Shown here in pieces: positions 10,701 to 22,700 of a DNA stretch of 64,000 nt. The position numbers were made by a program, and so were the translations under genes. Within the stretch, counting starts at the first letter, position 1. Each line of letters opens with the position of its first letter. Source of the DNA: Pisaster brevispinus. Lineage: Eukaryota > Echinodermata > Asteroidea > Forcipulatida > Asteriidae. Below the pieces are notes generated by a model. The model was not told where the DNA came from and made no database searches. It was given only the letters and a program-made list of their open reading frames with translations. Location of the stretch: the NCBI GenBank assembly GCA_023634235.1, contig JAMKCF010000014.1, forward strand, positions 4,229,501-4,293,500. Reading direction: 5' to 3'.

Positions 10701-13700
10701 ACCTTGTTTCTGGATTCCCTCGCTGACGTCATCAAGGTAGGTTACAGTCAGGAATTCCTTTCCCCGGTCAGTATAACAGCTCCTCTTAAATTGCTAAGAG
10801 ACCTTGTTTCTGGATTCCCTCGCTGACGTTATCAAGGTAGGTTACAGTCAGGAATTCCTTTCCCCGGTCAATATAACAGCTCCTCTTAACTTGCTAAGGG
10901 ACCTTGTTTCTGAATTCCCTCGCTGACGTCATCAAGGTAGGTTACAGTCAGGAATTCCTTTCCCTGGTCAATATAACAGCTCCTCTTAACTTGCTAAGGG
11001 AACCTTGTTTCTGGATTCCCTCGCTGACGTCATCAAGGTAGGTTACAGTCAGGAATTCCTTTCCCTGGTCAATATAACAGCTCCTCTTAACTAGCTGAGA
11101 GACCTTGTTTCTGGATTCCCTCGCTGACGTCATCAAGGTAGGTTACAGTCAGGAATTCCTTTCCCTGGTCAATATAACAGCTCCTCTTAACTTGCTTAGA
11201 GACCTTGTTTCTGGATTCCCTCGTTGACGTCATCAAGGTAGGTTACAGTCAGGAATTCCTTTCCCTGGTCAATATAATAGCTCCTCTTAACTTACTAAGG
11301 GACCTTGTTTCTGGATTCCCTCGCTGACGTCATCAAGTCAGGTTACAGTCAGGAATTCCTTTCCCCAGTCAATATAACAGCTCCTCTTAACTTGCTAAGA
11401 GACCTTGTTTCTAGGTCACCTTTCCCAGTCAATATAACAGCTCATTGCTACTTGCTAAGGGACCTTATTGATGTCATTAAGGTAGGTTACAGTCAGGAAT
11501 CTCCGAAACTCATCTTCCCTAGTCAATATAACAGCTCCGAATATAACATCTGGCAATGTGCTTAGGGCACCTTATAATTGTGTTCTTGTTGATGTCATTA
11601 CAGTCAGTCGTCCTAAATTAAAATAACTCCCTAGCTATCATAACTGCCAGTACTACAAAGGCGAGAAGAGATATTTGGCAGGAATTTGAGATGTAGGCAA
11701 ATTAGTCTTTACATGTTTTACCAGCCTGCCAGTCACTACAACAACTCCTATATCAGTCAATATAACAACTTTTTATCAGTCAATATAACAACTTCTTATC
11801 AGTCAATATAACAACTTCTTATCAGTCATTAAAAACCTCATACCAGTAAATTTTGCATCTTTTCCAGACGGGAAGGTAGCTTTATGGAAACTCGACTAAA
11901 AAATAAAAGCAAACCTCTCAAACAGTTAAACTATCTAGCCAGTCAATATAACAACTCCCAACCAGTTAATATAACTTCTTTTTTTCTTCTTTTTTGACTG
12001 GCTTTGAGAAGCAACATTTATATTGCATTCAAGTTCCAGATGAATGGTCAATAAAACCACTTTTAGCAGTGCAAGCACCTAGACAGTCAATATAACAATT
12101 CTAATAATCAGTCAATGTAACTTCCTTTCTAGACAAGCAAGCAGAGAATACATCATGAAGCACTTGATGCCCGACCAGTCAATAAAACCTTTTAAACAGT
12201 ACAACTTCCTACACAGTCAATATAACAATTCTTAATCAGTCAATATACTATCTTGTGCAGAGATACAAGCAGCAAAATACAACATGGAGGACTAGATGCC
12301 TGACCAGTCAATATAACTTCTTAAATAGAACAACTAACTGGACAGTCAGTATAGCATCTCTTAATCAGTCAATATAACTTTTTTGCAGACTGGCAAGCAG
12401 CGAAAATATGGCATGGAGCTGCAGATGCAGGACCGGTCAGTCCAGAGTGTCGCTGCTGAGAACCAACAGGAGATGGACGACTGGTATAATGCCTTCAAGA
12501 GGGTCATCGACCTACAGAAGCAAGAGTCAATCTCGGATAAGCAAAGTATGTCGTCCATGGAAGACTTACTCGATCAAGGTAAGCAAAACTGTCAAGCAAA
12601 TGTCAATCTGCTAAGCACAGAGCCAGTCATAAAAGGTATGTTGGTGAACTTTTTTCGCTTGGCAATAATAATTGATGGGTACCAGTCATGAGCATTGCAT
12701 ATTACCAGTCGATGAAGCTGGTTAACTGTTCCTGCTAAGAGAGAGCTATTCATAGTTAGCTAATTTGTGGTCTTAATAGACTTAAGATGGTGAACCCAGA
12801 TGTGTCATTTACTGTCAAGGATTTTTTGAATGCAAGTTCACCCCAAACCAAAGGAAAAGCCACCATTGGTAAGGAACCACAACGGAGGAAAATGAGAGGC
12901 AAAAACTCAGGGAAGCTAAAGTTAGGGATTGATATTCCTTTTAAAACGGGCTTGATCGTAGGATGGAGGGAAACATGCACCAGGCAAGGAGTTCCAAAGA
13001 GATGCAGTACGTGGGAACAGGCTATTGGAATGGCTCTTTGTTCTACATCTCGGCATATCTAGCAGTCTAGAGAGCGTGAGTCAGAACAGGCAGAAAGCCT
13101 GGTTTCACGCACAAACACCCTGATGGGAGGAACCAAGTTGGTTAAACTCATGGAACATTTAGCATAGAGGTGTCTATTGAACAGACAGAAAGTAGACTTT
13201 CATGACCTTGGCAATTTGTAACATTTCAATATGCTATTGAGAATAGATAATTTAAAACTCCTATGTTTATTTCCTCCTTTTAGGAGAGTACGCTGACGAT
13301 CCCATCCCCTCCCCGAACCAATCAGAGTCTCAGAAAAACCTGGAGAAGAGTAAACATCCGGAGCTTCAAGGCTACGGCAAAGAGACGGAGAAGACAAACT
13401 CACAGAAGCGCAAGGAGAACAGGAATAACGTCTTTGTACTCTATCCAAGAATGCAGGTAGGCTTGGGTTGGAACCAAAGTGAGATTCAGAAAGTTTGAAG
13501 GATGGAAGCTGGGGAAAGATTTAGGACGTCTTCCCGGTCCCGAAATGGATGGGTGTCAGCTTGAGGTGTAGAAGAGATAAAAACATTCTGAGCAAGAGTT
13601 CTCGTCAAAATACTGAGGAACACGGATGAGAGCGAGCAAAAATAGTATTCAGTTCTTATAAAGCTCTCTATCTGTGGGCATTCTCAGGATGTATATTATT

Positions 13701-16700
13701 TTAACGCTGGGTAGGCTGAGTTTTTTTAGCTATGAGACCCATTTTTGCGAATTGACTTGACATGGACAGCGCTTAGAAACCCTGTGTTAAGCGCTATATA
13801 AATGCAAGCTATTATTATTGTTTATTATGGACAAAAATAACTCCAGACTTGAAGTGACTTGAGAGAAACAGTGGACTGATCAAAATGGTAACGCACGTAT
13901 TCACTCATGTGGGATTGCTTTGTACTTCACCACATTGATGCGGTCTAGCCGAAACTTCTGGCGGTCCAATGGATTGTGGGCGTGTGCCCACGGGCGTTCC
14001 TGAGTGCCTACAACGCGCTCGACTTTTGAGATGCTCCCTAAGTAAAGATTTAAGCACAGTTTATTGTCATAAATACAGGCATGATATTCTTCATGCATTT
14101 GTTTTCTGATTTGTGGTTTTCTTTTCTTTCATTTTTTTTTTATTCGTCTTTGGAAAAATCATAAAAGTTATCACTAAATAGACTGAAAAGTCTACTAAAG
14201 CTAACACCAAATGCACATAAAGGTCAGCCCGTGTTCTTAATAAATTATACCTACTTTTTTTCCAAGAACCAAATTTAGGAGTACAAGAATGACATTAGTA
14301 CTCATGACTTTTAACGAGTTCTTCATCTGAGATTAATGTCTTTTTTTTTCTTATTTAAATTCTATTCCAGGGTGGAGAGAAGGTGATGACAGAGCCTGAC
14401 TGCAAACCATACGAGGAAGAATTTCCAAAGCGGTTCGTCGTTGAATTCCAGAGACTCAACTTCAAATTGTCTGCCGCCCTCGGTAAAGATGGAGAACCAA
14501 CAGAGAGCACGCCAGAGAAAGCGGAAAATGTAAGTCTCCATCGGGAAGCATCCATTTTTCAGTACAAGGCTAGGCAACTCAAAATGAGGCCGGCAGTGGA
14601 AATAGAATGGTTCCTTCTTTATGGGAAAAAGATAGTGCTTACATTGTGGTTGAAGACTGGGAATCGGACAAAAGTTGTAGCTGCTGGTCAAAGTATTTTG
14701 ACCATGCTGTAATCATGTTTATCTTCGTTTCAGTTTTATTGTATAAAACCACAAGATCCTTTTTATTTCTTATTATTTTACTTTTTATTACTATTATTTT
14801 TACTTTCTTAACTTTGTCAAGTACCTGTACTTTTGGTTGAATATATTTTAGTCAACATTCTGATACAATTTCTGATACCACCTGGGAAGCTAAACAATTG
14901 ACAAAATAGGGAGACTGCAAATATTCAACTAGATAGCTCATCAATTTTTTTTTATATTTTTCCACTAACTTGACCTCCAGTTGCTATGGAAGAATTTTAA
15001 ATTTTTAAATAAATGAATGAAAAAACAGGACAGTCTTACCCTTCTTTCTAAAAGCGTTTTTTTTTTAACTCCACCCTGTAGATTGAGCCATTCTTTACCT
15101 CCATGTCACTCTTCGACGCCCGTCACAATCGCAAAATATCAGAAGATTTCCACATCGACCTGAACAACCACACCATCCGAACACTCCTGGAAAAGTGTCG
15201 CGACCTGCCCAATGGCTCCTCGGCACCGGGGCCTAGCGGAGAGTCTAAGAGATCAAGTACGTTACCAGACGTAGGCGGGCTGGACGAAAACTGGCTCAAG
15301 TACCCACTGAAGGTAAGTTTCAAGAACTGTGGCCAGATCTTACCAGGCTGCTAAAACACAAAATGGTGCCTCAACAATTTGTTACCAGGGAGCCAGTCCA
15401 AAACTATATGCACTACGTTGTATTTTGGCTGGTAACTTGTTTCTGCTAAGCAGGGATGAGACTTTTATCTGAAATCAGACTTTTTAAGTCGGCCTGGTGA
15501 AGAAAATCTGCCGCTGTTGTTGTTGTTTTTTTTCCCACATATTGTAAAGAAATCCTGTTCTTTGATCTACTGCTCTAGTCCTGAGGACACTGTTCCAAAA
15601 GCTCTGTGAAATCTAAACCCCAAGGTGTATCCAAAGTCGGAGATGCCATCATTTCAACATACCTTCTAAAATTTGGCTCCTAGTTTCAGACTTTTTGGTC
15701 AGCAATGACTCTCACACCCCTTTTCTAAGCAAGATCTTGTTGTGTCGCTCAAAATTGGAGTGTAAACTAACAACTGAACCCTTCCTTATTGCTTATTTGC
15801 TTACGGTGGGTGTTGCTTCTGAATCATGATGGCCCACCACTGTTTTCCTCTCCTGCAGTGCCGTCTTCATGCCGTCCAGTGTCTCTTTTTCCTAATAAAA
15901 TATTAATAATAATAAATGTAATAACTATAATAAGACATTAAGTATAGCGCCCAATGCCCATAGCCCTCTAAGCTTTTTCAATAAAAGGAAGCAAAAGTGC
16001 AACACAAAAGTACTTGGTGTACATGGATTACAAATTTACACACGCAAAAATTAAACAAATTAGCGCCCTTTGTAGGGTCGACTGCGCATTATACACACAA
16101 AAATCATAACATTAGAAATCCTGGCACAATTTAAAAAATTTAAAGACTGAAACAAAATTCATGCACAATGATCCCACAACAATGATGAAAGAATCATTTG
16201 GATGAAATGATACAAAGAACCACTTCAGTATTAATTGCTCCTTAATTTATTAGTTTTATTTTATCACACATCCAAGGGCACAATTAGCGCCAATAGGATG
16301 AGTAGAAAATGAGAAGAAATGTTCAGTTTTAGATGTTGGAGGAAAGTCCAGGCAATCATGTAGGGACGGAAAAACCCAATCTACATGTGAGTGTGCGGTC
16401 TTAGATGGGATTTGAACCGGAGTCCACAGAAATGAAAGGCAGGGGGAAAAACCACTGAGCCAACCTTATCATCAAATATATATGTTTTTTTCTTTCAGGC
16501 GATCTTCTCCGTCAAGAAACCGCATTCGGATATTTATCTGGTTATTAGAATAGAGAAAGTATTGCAAGGGAGTATAACACAGTGTGCCGAACCCTACATC
16601 AAGACGGGTGACACTGTTAAGGTTAGTTGTATTATATAAAAAATTATTGATTTTGTTTGCATTGGTGCAATGGTTGGAATATTTTCATGAGTTGTGGCGT

Positions 16701-19700
16701 GTCGTGGCCGAGCGGTCAAACGCACCGGAGCTCTGGTGTTTCTGATCAGCAGAGTGTGGGTTCGAGTCCCGGTCTCGACACTTGTGTTCTCAAGCAAGAC
16801 ACTTGACTATTATTGCCGCGTCCTTCGGATGGAACGTCAAGTCCTAGATCCCGTGTATTGTGTAATGCACGTAAAAGAACCCAGTACACTTATCGTAGAG
16901 AGAAGGGGTTCGCCCCGGTGTAGTCTGGTATGGTCTGCTGGAGATTGCACCACAGCACCTTGGAGACCATTACATGGTGCTATGCAAAGAAATGGGTCTT
17001 GCGTTTCGAATATATCTCTGCATACCAGGTAGAAAAAAATCATGAGTGCTTTGAGATGTCATCAGGTGTTACAAAGCGCTATATAAGAACTGTGTCTTAG
17101 TACGATGGAATGTTTTCACCTCATTGAATGGAACATTAAATCTTTCACTGAATGAATCTATTCTCCCCAGTGCATGAATGCAAAAGTGTAGATCTTTGTC
17201 ATTTGGAGGAAAAATGTGTGCGACAAAATGAGTGTTCTGAATTGAATGTCTATCTATCTAAGCTACTGGGTGTCATGTGGCCGAGTGGTTTAGAGCATCG
17301 AATTCCAGTTCTGGTGGTTAAGTCATCAGGTTGTGGGTTCGAATCCCGCTAATGACACTTGTGTCCTTGAGCAAGATACTTTACTATAATTGCTTCTCTC
17401 CACCCAGGGGTATAAATGGGTACCTGCGAGGGTAGAGGTTGATTATTGTGTTTGAAAAAGCCTTCGAAGCGCCACGGCAGCCCGGGCTGTATACTCCCGA
17501 GGGAGCTGAGAAAGATTACAGGAATGTTATTGGCCCAATGACCAGGGCACTAATGTAAAGCGCATTGAGACGTTATTGTGAAATGCGCTATATAAGAACT
17601 AGTTTATTATTATTATTATTATGGTTCCAGACTGAGTACTGTGTTCCAGTTTGAGTAATTTGAGTTTTATACATGGGACGTAGCTGTGAGTAGAAAATAT
17701 GAAAACGATGAGCTCTGAAGTGAGTGCTCCTCTGGAGCATAGCAAGTCAAAGCTCTCCTCCTAAGCCACTGGTTCAAGAATGAGTACTGGTATCTTATTT
17801 GAGTATTTTGAGTTTTCAGAAATGTGATAGAATTTCGAGTGTTCTTAAGTGAGTATTATAGATTCCTGAAGCACTTTTAACTCAAGTATTTTGAGGTGTA
17901 GCACCTACAAAAACAGAAAATGTACCTCAGATATTGAGATTTTAGTTTGAAAGTTTTTGACAAACAATTTATTTTCTTTTTTATTTTATGACAGACTTGC
18001 CAGAAAGTGATGAAGCAGGCCAAGATATTCTGCAGTCGGATGGGCCAGTACAGAATGCCATTTGCTTGGACTGCAAGGTAAGACACTGAAGCCCATAATG
18101 GACATCTGTTGCTGTGGCTATGGCCGATGGCTTCAATGGCAATGTTCAGGTTTCAGGTTCAGTATAGCATGATCTAGCCAAACACCATAGCCACCATATC
18201 GTTGGTCCTGCTTAAAATTGATTTCAGACAACCTCAGTCCTGGCCTGATTGTCCCCTCTCATAACTCAAACCCCTGGAAGGGAGACACTGACTATGAACA
18301 CTTTATGCGCAAGATTACACCAGACGAGAATGAGGTTGAAAGTCACCTTACGCTGTTGGAAGTTCAGCTTTTCAGCTGATCAGTTGATTTCCTTCTTCTT
18401 CTTTTTTTAAATTGCAAAAAAAACTCATAGTTTTGTGAACTTGACCATTTCCATTATTGTTTTGCAATTTACAAAGTTGCATGTCTGTTCCCTGGCAACC
18501 AAGGTTGACCACATCAAAGAGTGGATCAACCACAGGTCAATTTCTGAAACGGGCCATGTTTTGACACACTCAAAATAGACAATAGACCTTATGTACGTGA
18601 CGTCAAGTGAGTAGGGCGCCCTCACGTGAAGGTCAAAAGAAGGTTGCTCATTGGCCCATCCTATGCGGTGCGTGTACATTTCGGTATGTTTCCATGGTTT
18701 CATCATCAGTCTACCTCTGAGATGGCGGTTGGATGACATCAATGCATAAGGTCTATACAAGGATTCACGATCGAGCAAGGCACGCACGGCGAGATCGTAC
18801 ATCTATGGGAACGAGGTTGTGATTAAGTGTATATCTAAAACAGTCACCCAGTCAATTTCTGTGTTTGGAATATAGTATAATCTGATAGCTAGCTTCCATG
18901 ATTAGCTACCATGGTCAAATCATATTAGCCCACAAACTTGTTAATCCTGTGCATTACACTACCACACAGCAGTCAATTAGATTCAATCTTTAAGTATGTT
19001 ATGATAAATTCAAAGTGCTTTCCTGTGAATCGTCGCGTCTGATTAAGAACAAAATGCGGCTACTGTTCAAATACTTATTAATTCCTTATTCAAAGTCTGA
19101 ATCATGCTGCGATACACCTGTTTATTGCAATCAATTAAGTGATTGAGTCAGGTCATTCTTGGTTTGTCCACCTCCCCCCCTCCCCCTCACCTTGTGCCCT
19201 GTTTGCCTTCTATATGTCAAGGCACTTGATCTAGATCTTGTAATCCATCATCAGGGTTGAGTAATATTGGATCCAATCAACTGCTGAATCACTCCCAGGA
19301 CTAATTAACAATTTCCCAGGGTGATACTAAACATGTGTCTGACCTTTTATGATAATTTGCTGATAAAACAGTAACTGTGGGTGTGTGTTTATTTGTTGAT
19401 TTGATTACACATCTGACAGCACAATTAGTTCCAATAACAGGTTGAGTAGGAAGCGAGAAGAAATGTTCATTTTTAGACGTGGGAGGTAAACCTCAATGGG
19501 GGAAAGCCGCACAATCAGGTCTGGGCTGAAAACCCAATCCACATGCAAGGCTCCGGTCTGAGGTGGGATTCGAACCGGTGTCCACAGAGATGAAAGGCAG
19601 GGAAAGAAACCACTAAACCAACCTGATCCCTATGCAGGAATTTATTTGGATGGTTTATTTATTACCTTTTTTTTTTTGTACTGAGAATGTTAACACTTTA

Positions 19701-22700
19701 GAGAGCATACCGAACAGGAGCTTTCTGCACCAAAAGCCCAAAGCGCCTGTAAAATACAACCTACAGTCTCCTGATGGTGACTAGAGCATGCTAGTCAAAA
19801 GCGCTGTGACTTTGCAGCAGCGAAGATAAAACAAGAAGTCCTCTCGATCCACTAAGCGAAAGTAGAAGTCTCTAGGTTTTTGTCCTATCTACTACTACTT
19901 AAAAATACATCAGGAAATTTTTTTTATCAGAACCATGTAGTCTCCAGACCTTTCATTCTATACATTATAGAATCTCTATACAATCTTACTTCGTGGTACC
20001 AGTGTATTGTAACAGAGCAGTACATTTTAAGTACATTGAGGGTGTCGTGGCCGAGTGGTCTAGGGCGGTGGACTCAAGTTCTGAATGGTCTGAATGTGGG
20101 TTTGAATCATGGTCTTGTCAGTCACAACACTTATGTCCTTGAGCAAGGCACTTTATAGTAATTGCTTCTCTCCAGCCAGGAGTACAAATGGGTACCGGTG
20201 AGAGCTGGGAATAATACTGCAATGGACTGGCATTCTGTCCAGTGGGAAAAGAAATAATCTCAGTCGCTAAATGCCGATGAAATCAGATATAAACAGATAT
20301 TGGCTCAGGACAGACTTGACTTGGGTTTGTCACATTTCCCACTATACCACAGACATGGGCCGAAGTTGGTTCTGGAGTGAGAACCAACTCTTTGAACATT
20401 GCAAGATATTCAGAACACTTGCTGGCAATCTACTTCACTAGCGCTGAGGACTCTGGTCCAAAATGCTCCTTGGAATCTGTAACTCCAGGGGCCACCAAAA
20501 GGTTGAAATCATTTTAATGTACCTCATGAGATCAGGATCCCAGTTTCAGACCTTCTTGTCAGCAATGACTCTGACCCCTTGGTTGGTATAAATCAATGTT
20601 TTTCTTGGTTGTAGACGCGTCTTCAGGGACGACTGCGGTGAACTGGATCTGAGAGGTGAGTTCACGGCGATGTACCGCCAGGAGAGCAACAAGCTGAGCA
20701 ACGAGGATTTACTCAAGCAGCTTCAGGACATCAAGAGAAACCCGGAGAAACTCTCCAAGCTGACTGAGATCCCAGGCACTCTCAAAGTCAGCATTGAACC
20801 TTTCTCCAGAATGCTGTCGAGTAAGTAGAACCATACTTCCAGTCCAGGTTCTTTAGGGTTCCTTCCTTATTTTGTTCCTTCCTTATTGTTATTTTCGGAC
20901 CACAAGCCGCGGCTTCTGAATTGATTTTCGGGTCCTCAGCGTGCTTTGCGACTTATACTTCTAGCAGCTTATACACCAACATGTAAAGTTACCTTCAGCA
21001 ATTTTGACTAAAATTACTCGGGATTCAATATATTTACAAAAAATATAGAAATAATCTGGATTCTCGTTTCAGGTCAGTACTTGCCTATTCAACACGTCAA
21101 TGAAGCATACAAAAAGGGGAAAAGCTCTAACATTTTATTATTCATGATTCTTAACCTTTTTTTGTTAGATTGTTTGACATCATCATTGGTACCCACAATG
21201 CCTTGGCCGGAGACACCGATGACGCCCCCAACGCTAGAAATTGAAGAGTTTGTTCCGGAGAAGGGTCAGTTAGCTCACCCCTTCACGACCTACACCAATA
21301 ATCTCTACGTCTATCCCATACAACTAAAGTATGACAGTCAGAAGACTTTCACAAAGGTAAAGTAGTCATGACACAAAGAAGGTGTGTTACTAGACTAGGT
21401 CATTACTTACACTGACAAAGTGTGATAGTCAGGAGTCATTCACAGAAGAAATGCAATCATTACATAAGAAGGTTTGTTACTATTACAACATTTAACATGG
21501 GCCCATTTTGAATCTATGCCCTTCGCCCTGGCTCTATTAGGCTCTGTGCACCTGTTTGAATCCTTCGCTTGCAAAAGCACAAGTTTTATGTTTAACTGAT
21601 AGAGTCTCGGCCGTGGTTTGTACAGGCCCATAATGTTTTGGTAGTCAGGAGTCATTCACTGAAGGAATACAGTTATAATATAAAGGAGGTGTGATACCAG
21701 ACATGAGTATCAAGTGACTTTGGCTACAGCTATGGCCGTTTGCTGCAAAGAGCAATACCAATTCTAAAGTAAAGTTTGTCTTTTCGGTTTTGCCAGGCAA
21801 GGAATATCGCTTTATGCGTTGAGTTCCGAGACTCAGACGACGAGGGAGCGCAACCGTTGAAGGCCATCTACGGCAGACCAGGGGGACCAATCTTTGTCAC
21901 ATCAGGCAGTGCGGCTGTACTACATCACCATCAGGTACCAGACTTCTACGAAGAGGTGAGCAACTGTGGGTTTAGTCAGGGGGTGTGGTTAAGAGAATAA
22001 TAGCGTTTTGGCCAATGAAAAAAACATTGTAACGCCTGAAGTAACCTTTACACAATAAGCTTGCATTAAACCAGGAACCGTTAGGATTATTGCACCCAGT
22101 ACTGGGCCTTCCTGCAGGATTAATTTCAGTAAAAATTCTGCAAATACTTAGCTGTGAAATATCGGACATCATTGCTTCTCTCAACAAACATTGAGTTGAT
22201 GCACTTACTAAAAAAATTAACCAATGGAGCGACTTATATTTTTTATGATATATCATCTTTCCCTCCCCCTTTAGATCAAAGTAGCCATGCCCACACAGCT
22301 GAATGAGAAGCATCATCTGCTGTTTAGATTCTACCATGTTAGCTGTGAGGTAGGGAAAGGCACCGTCAAGAAGAGGGACACTGTGGACTCATTCGGTAAG
22401 ACACCCCCCTGTAACGAACCCCTGAAAAGTTCAAGTATGTAGCTACACAGGAGCACACTCGCTAAAATGTGGGACTCCATGTCAAAACCAGGCCCCATTC
22501 TTTAAAAAAAAATGTTTTGTATATAAATTAGAAATTGCTCATCATATATACCATGTAACCTGTGACATCTCGTGTTGACAAAAGCGCCACAGAGCTTGCA
22601 GCGTTCTTCCTTAACAGTGGTCCGCTGGCCAATTACCAGTTAAAACACCCGAGGACCAGTTAGAATACTCTCCAAGTGGTCCGGCTGTCTAGTTCAGTGT

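Larger units (their letters stand above)
15313..16498. other. Intron 8
   Basis: It holds a MITE-A-like remnant (15335-15465), dispersed repeat F (15568-15722), and a reverse tRNA-like SINE of the fourth family (16240-16485). No exon. Confidence 0.6.
16622..17994. other. Intron 9
   Basis: It is dominated by two full tRNA-Leu-like SINEs (16697-17097 and 17268-17622). The remaining ~370 bases before e10 show repeated TTGAGTATTTTGAG-like motifs only. Confidence 0.65.
18078..20614. other. Intron 10
   Basis: It contains a MITE-B copy (18588-18757), a reverse family-4 SINE (19395-19630), a tRNA-Leu-like SINE (20040-20270) and repeat F (20435-20580). No exon is seen in the ~650 bases 18760-19395. 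Confidence 0.6.

Noticed and set aside
10047..11136. Two identical minus-strand 62-codon open frames
   Set aside because: They are antisense frames across the 100-bp array and its 901-bp duplication, not genes.
16700..16780. Possible functional tRNA-Leu gene
   Set aside because: A and B boxes are present, but the acceptor stem is not maintained, a SINE body follows, and many related copies occur in the window.
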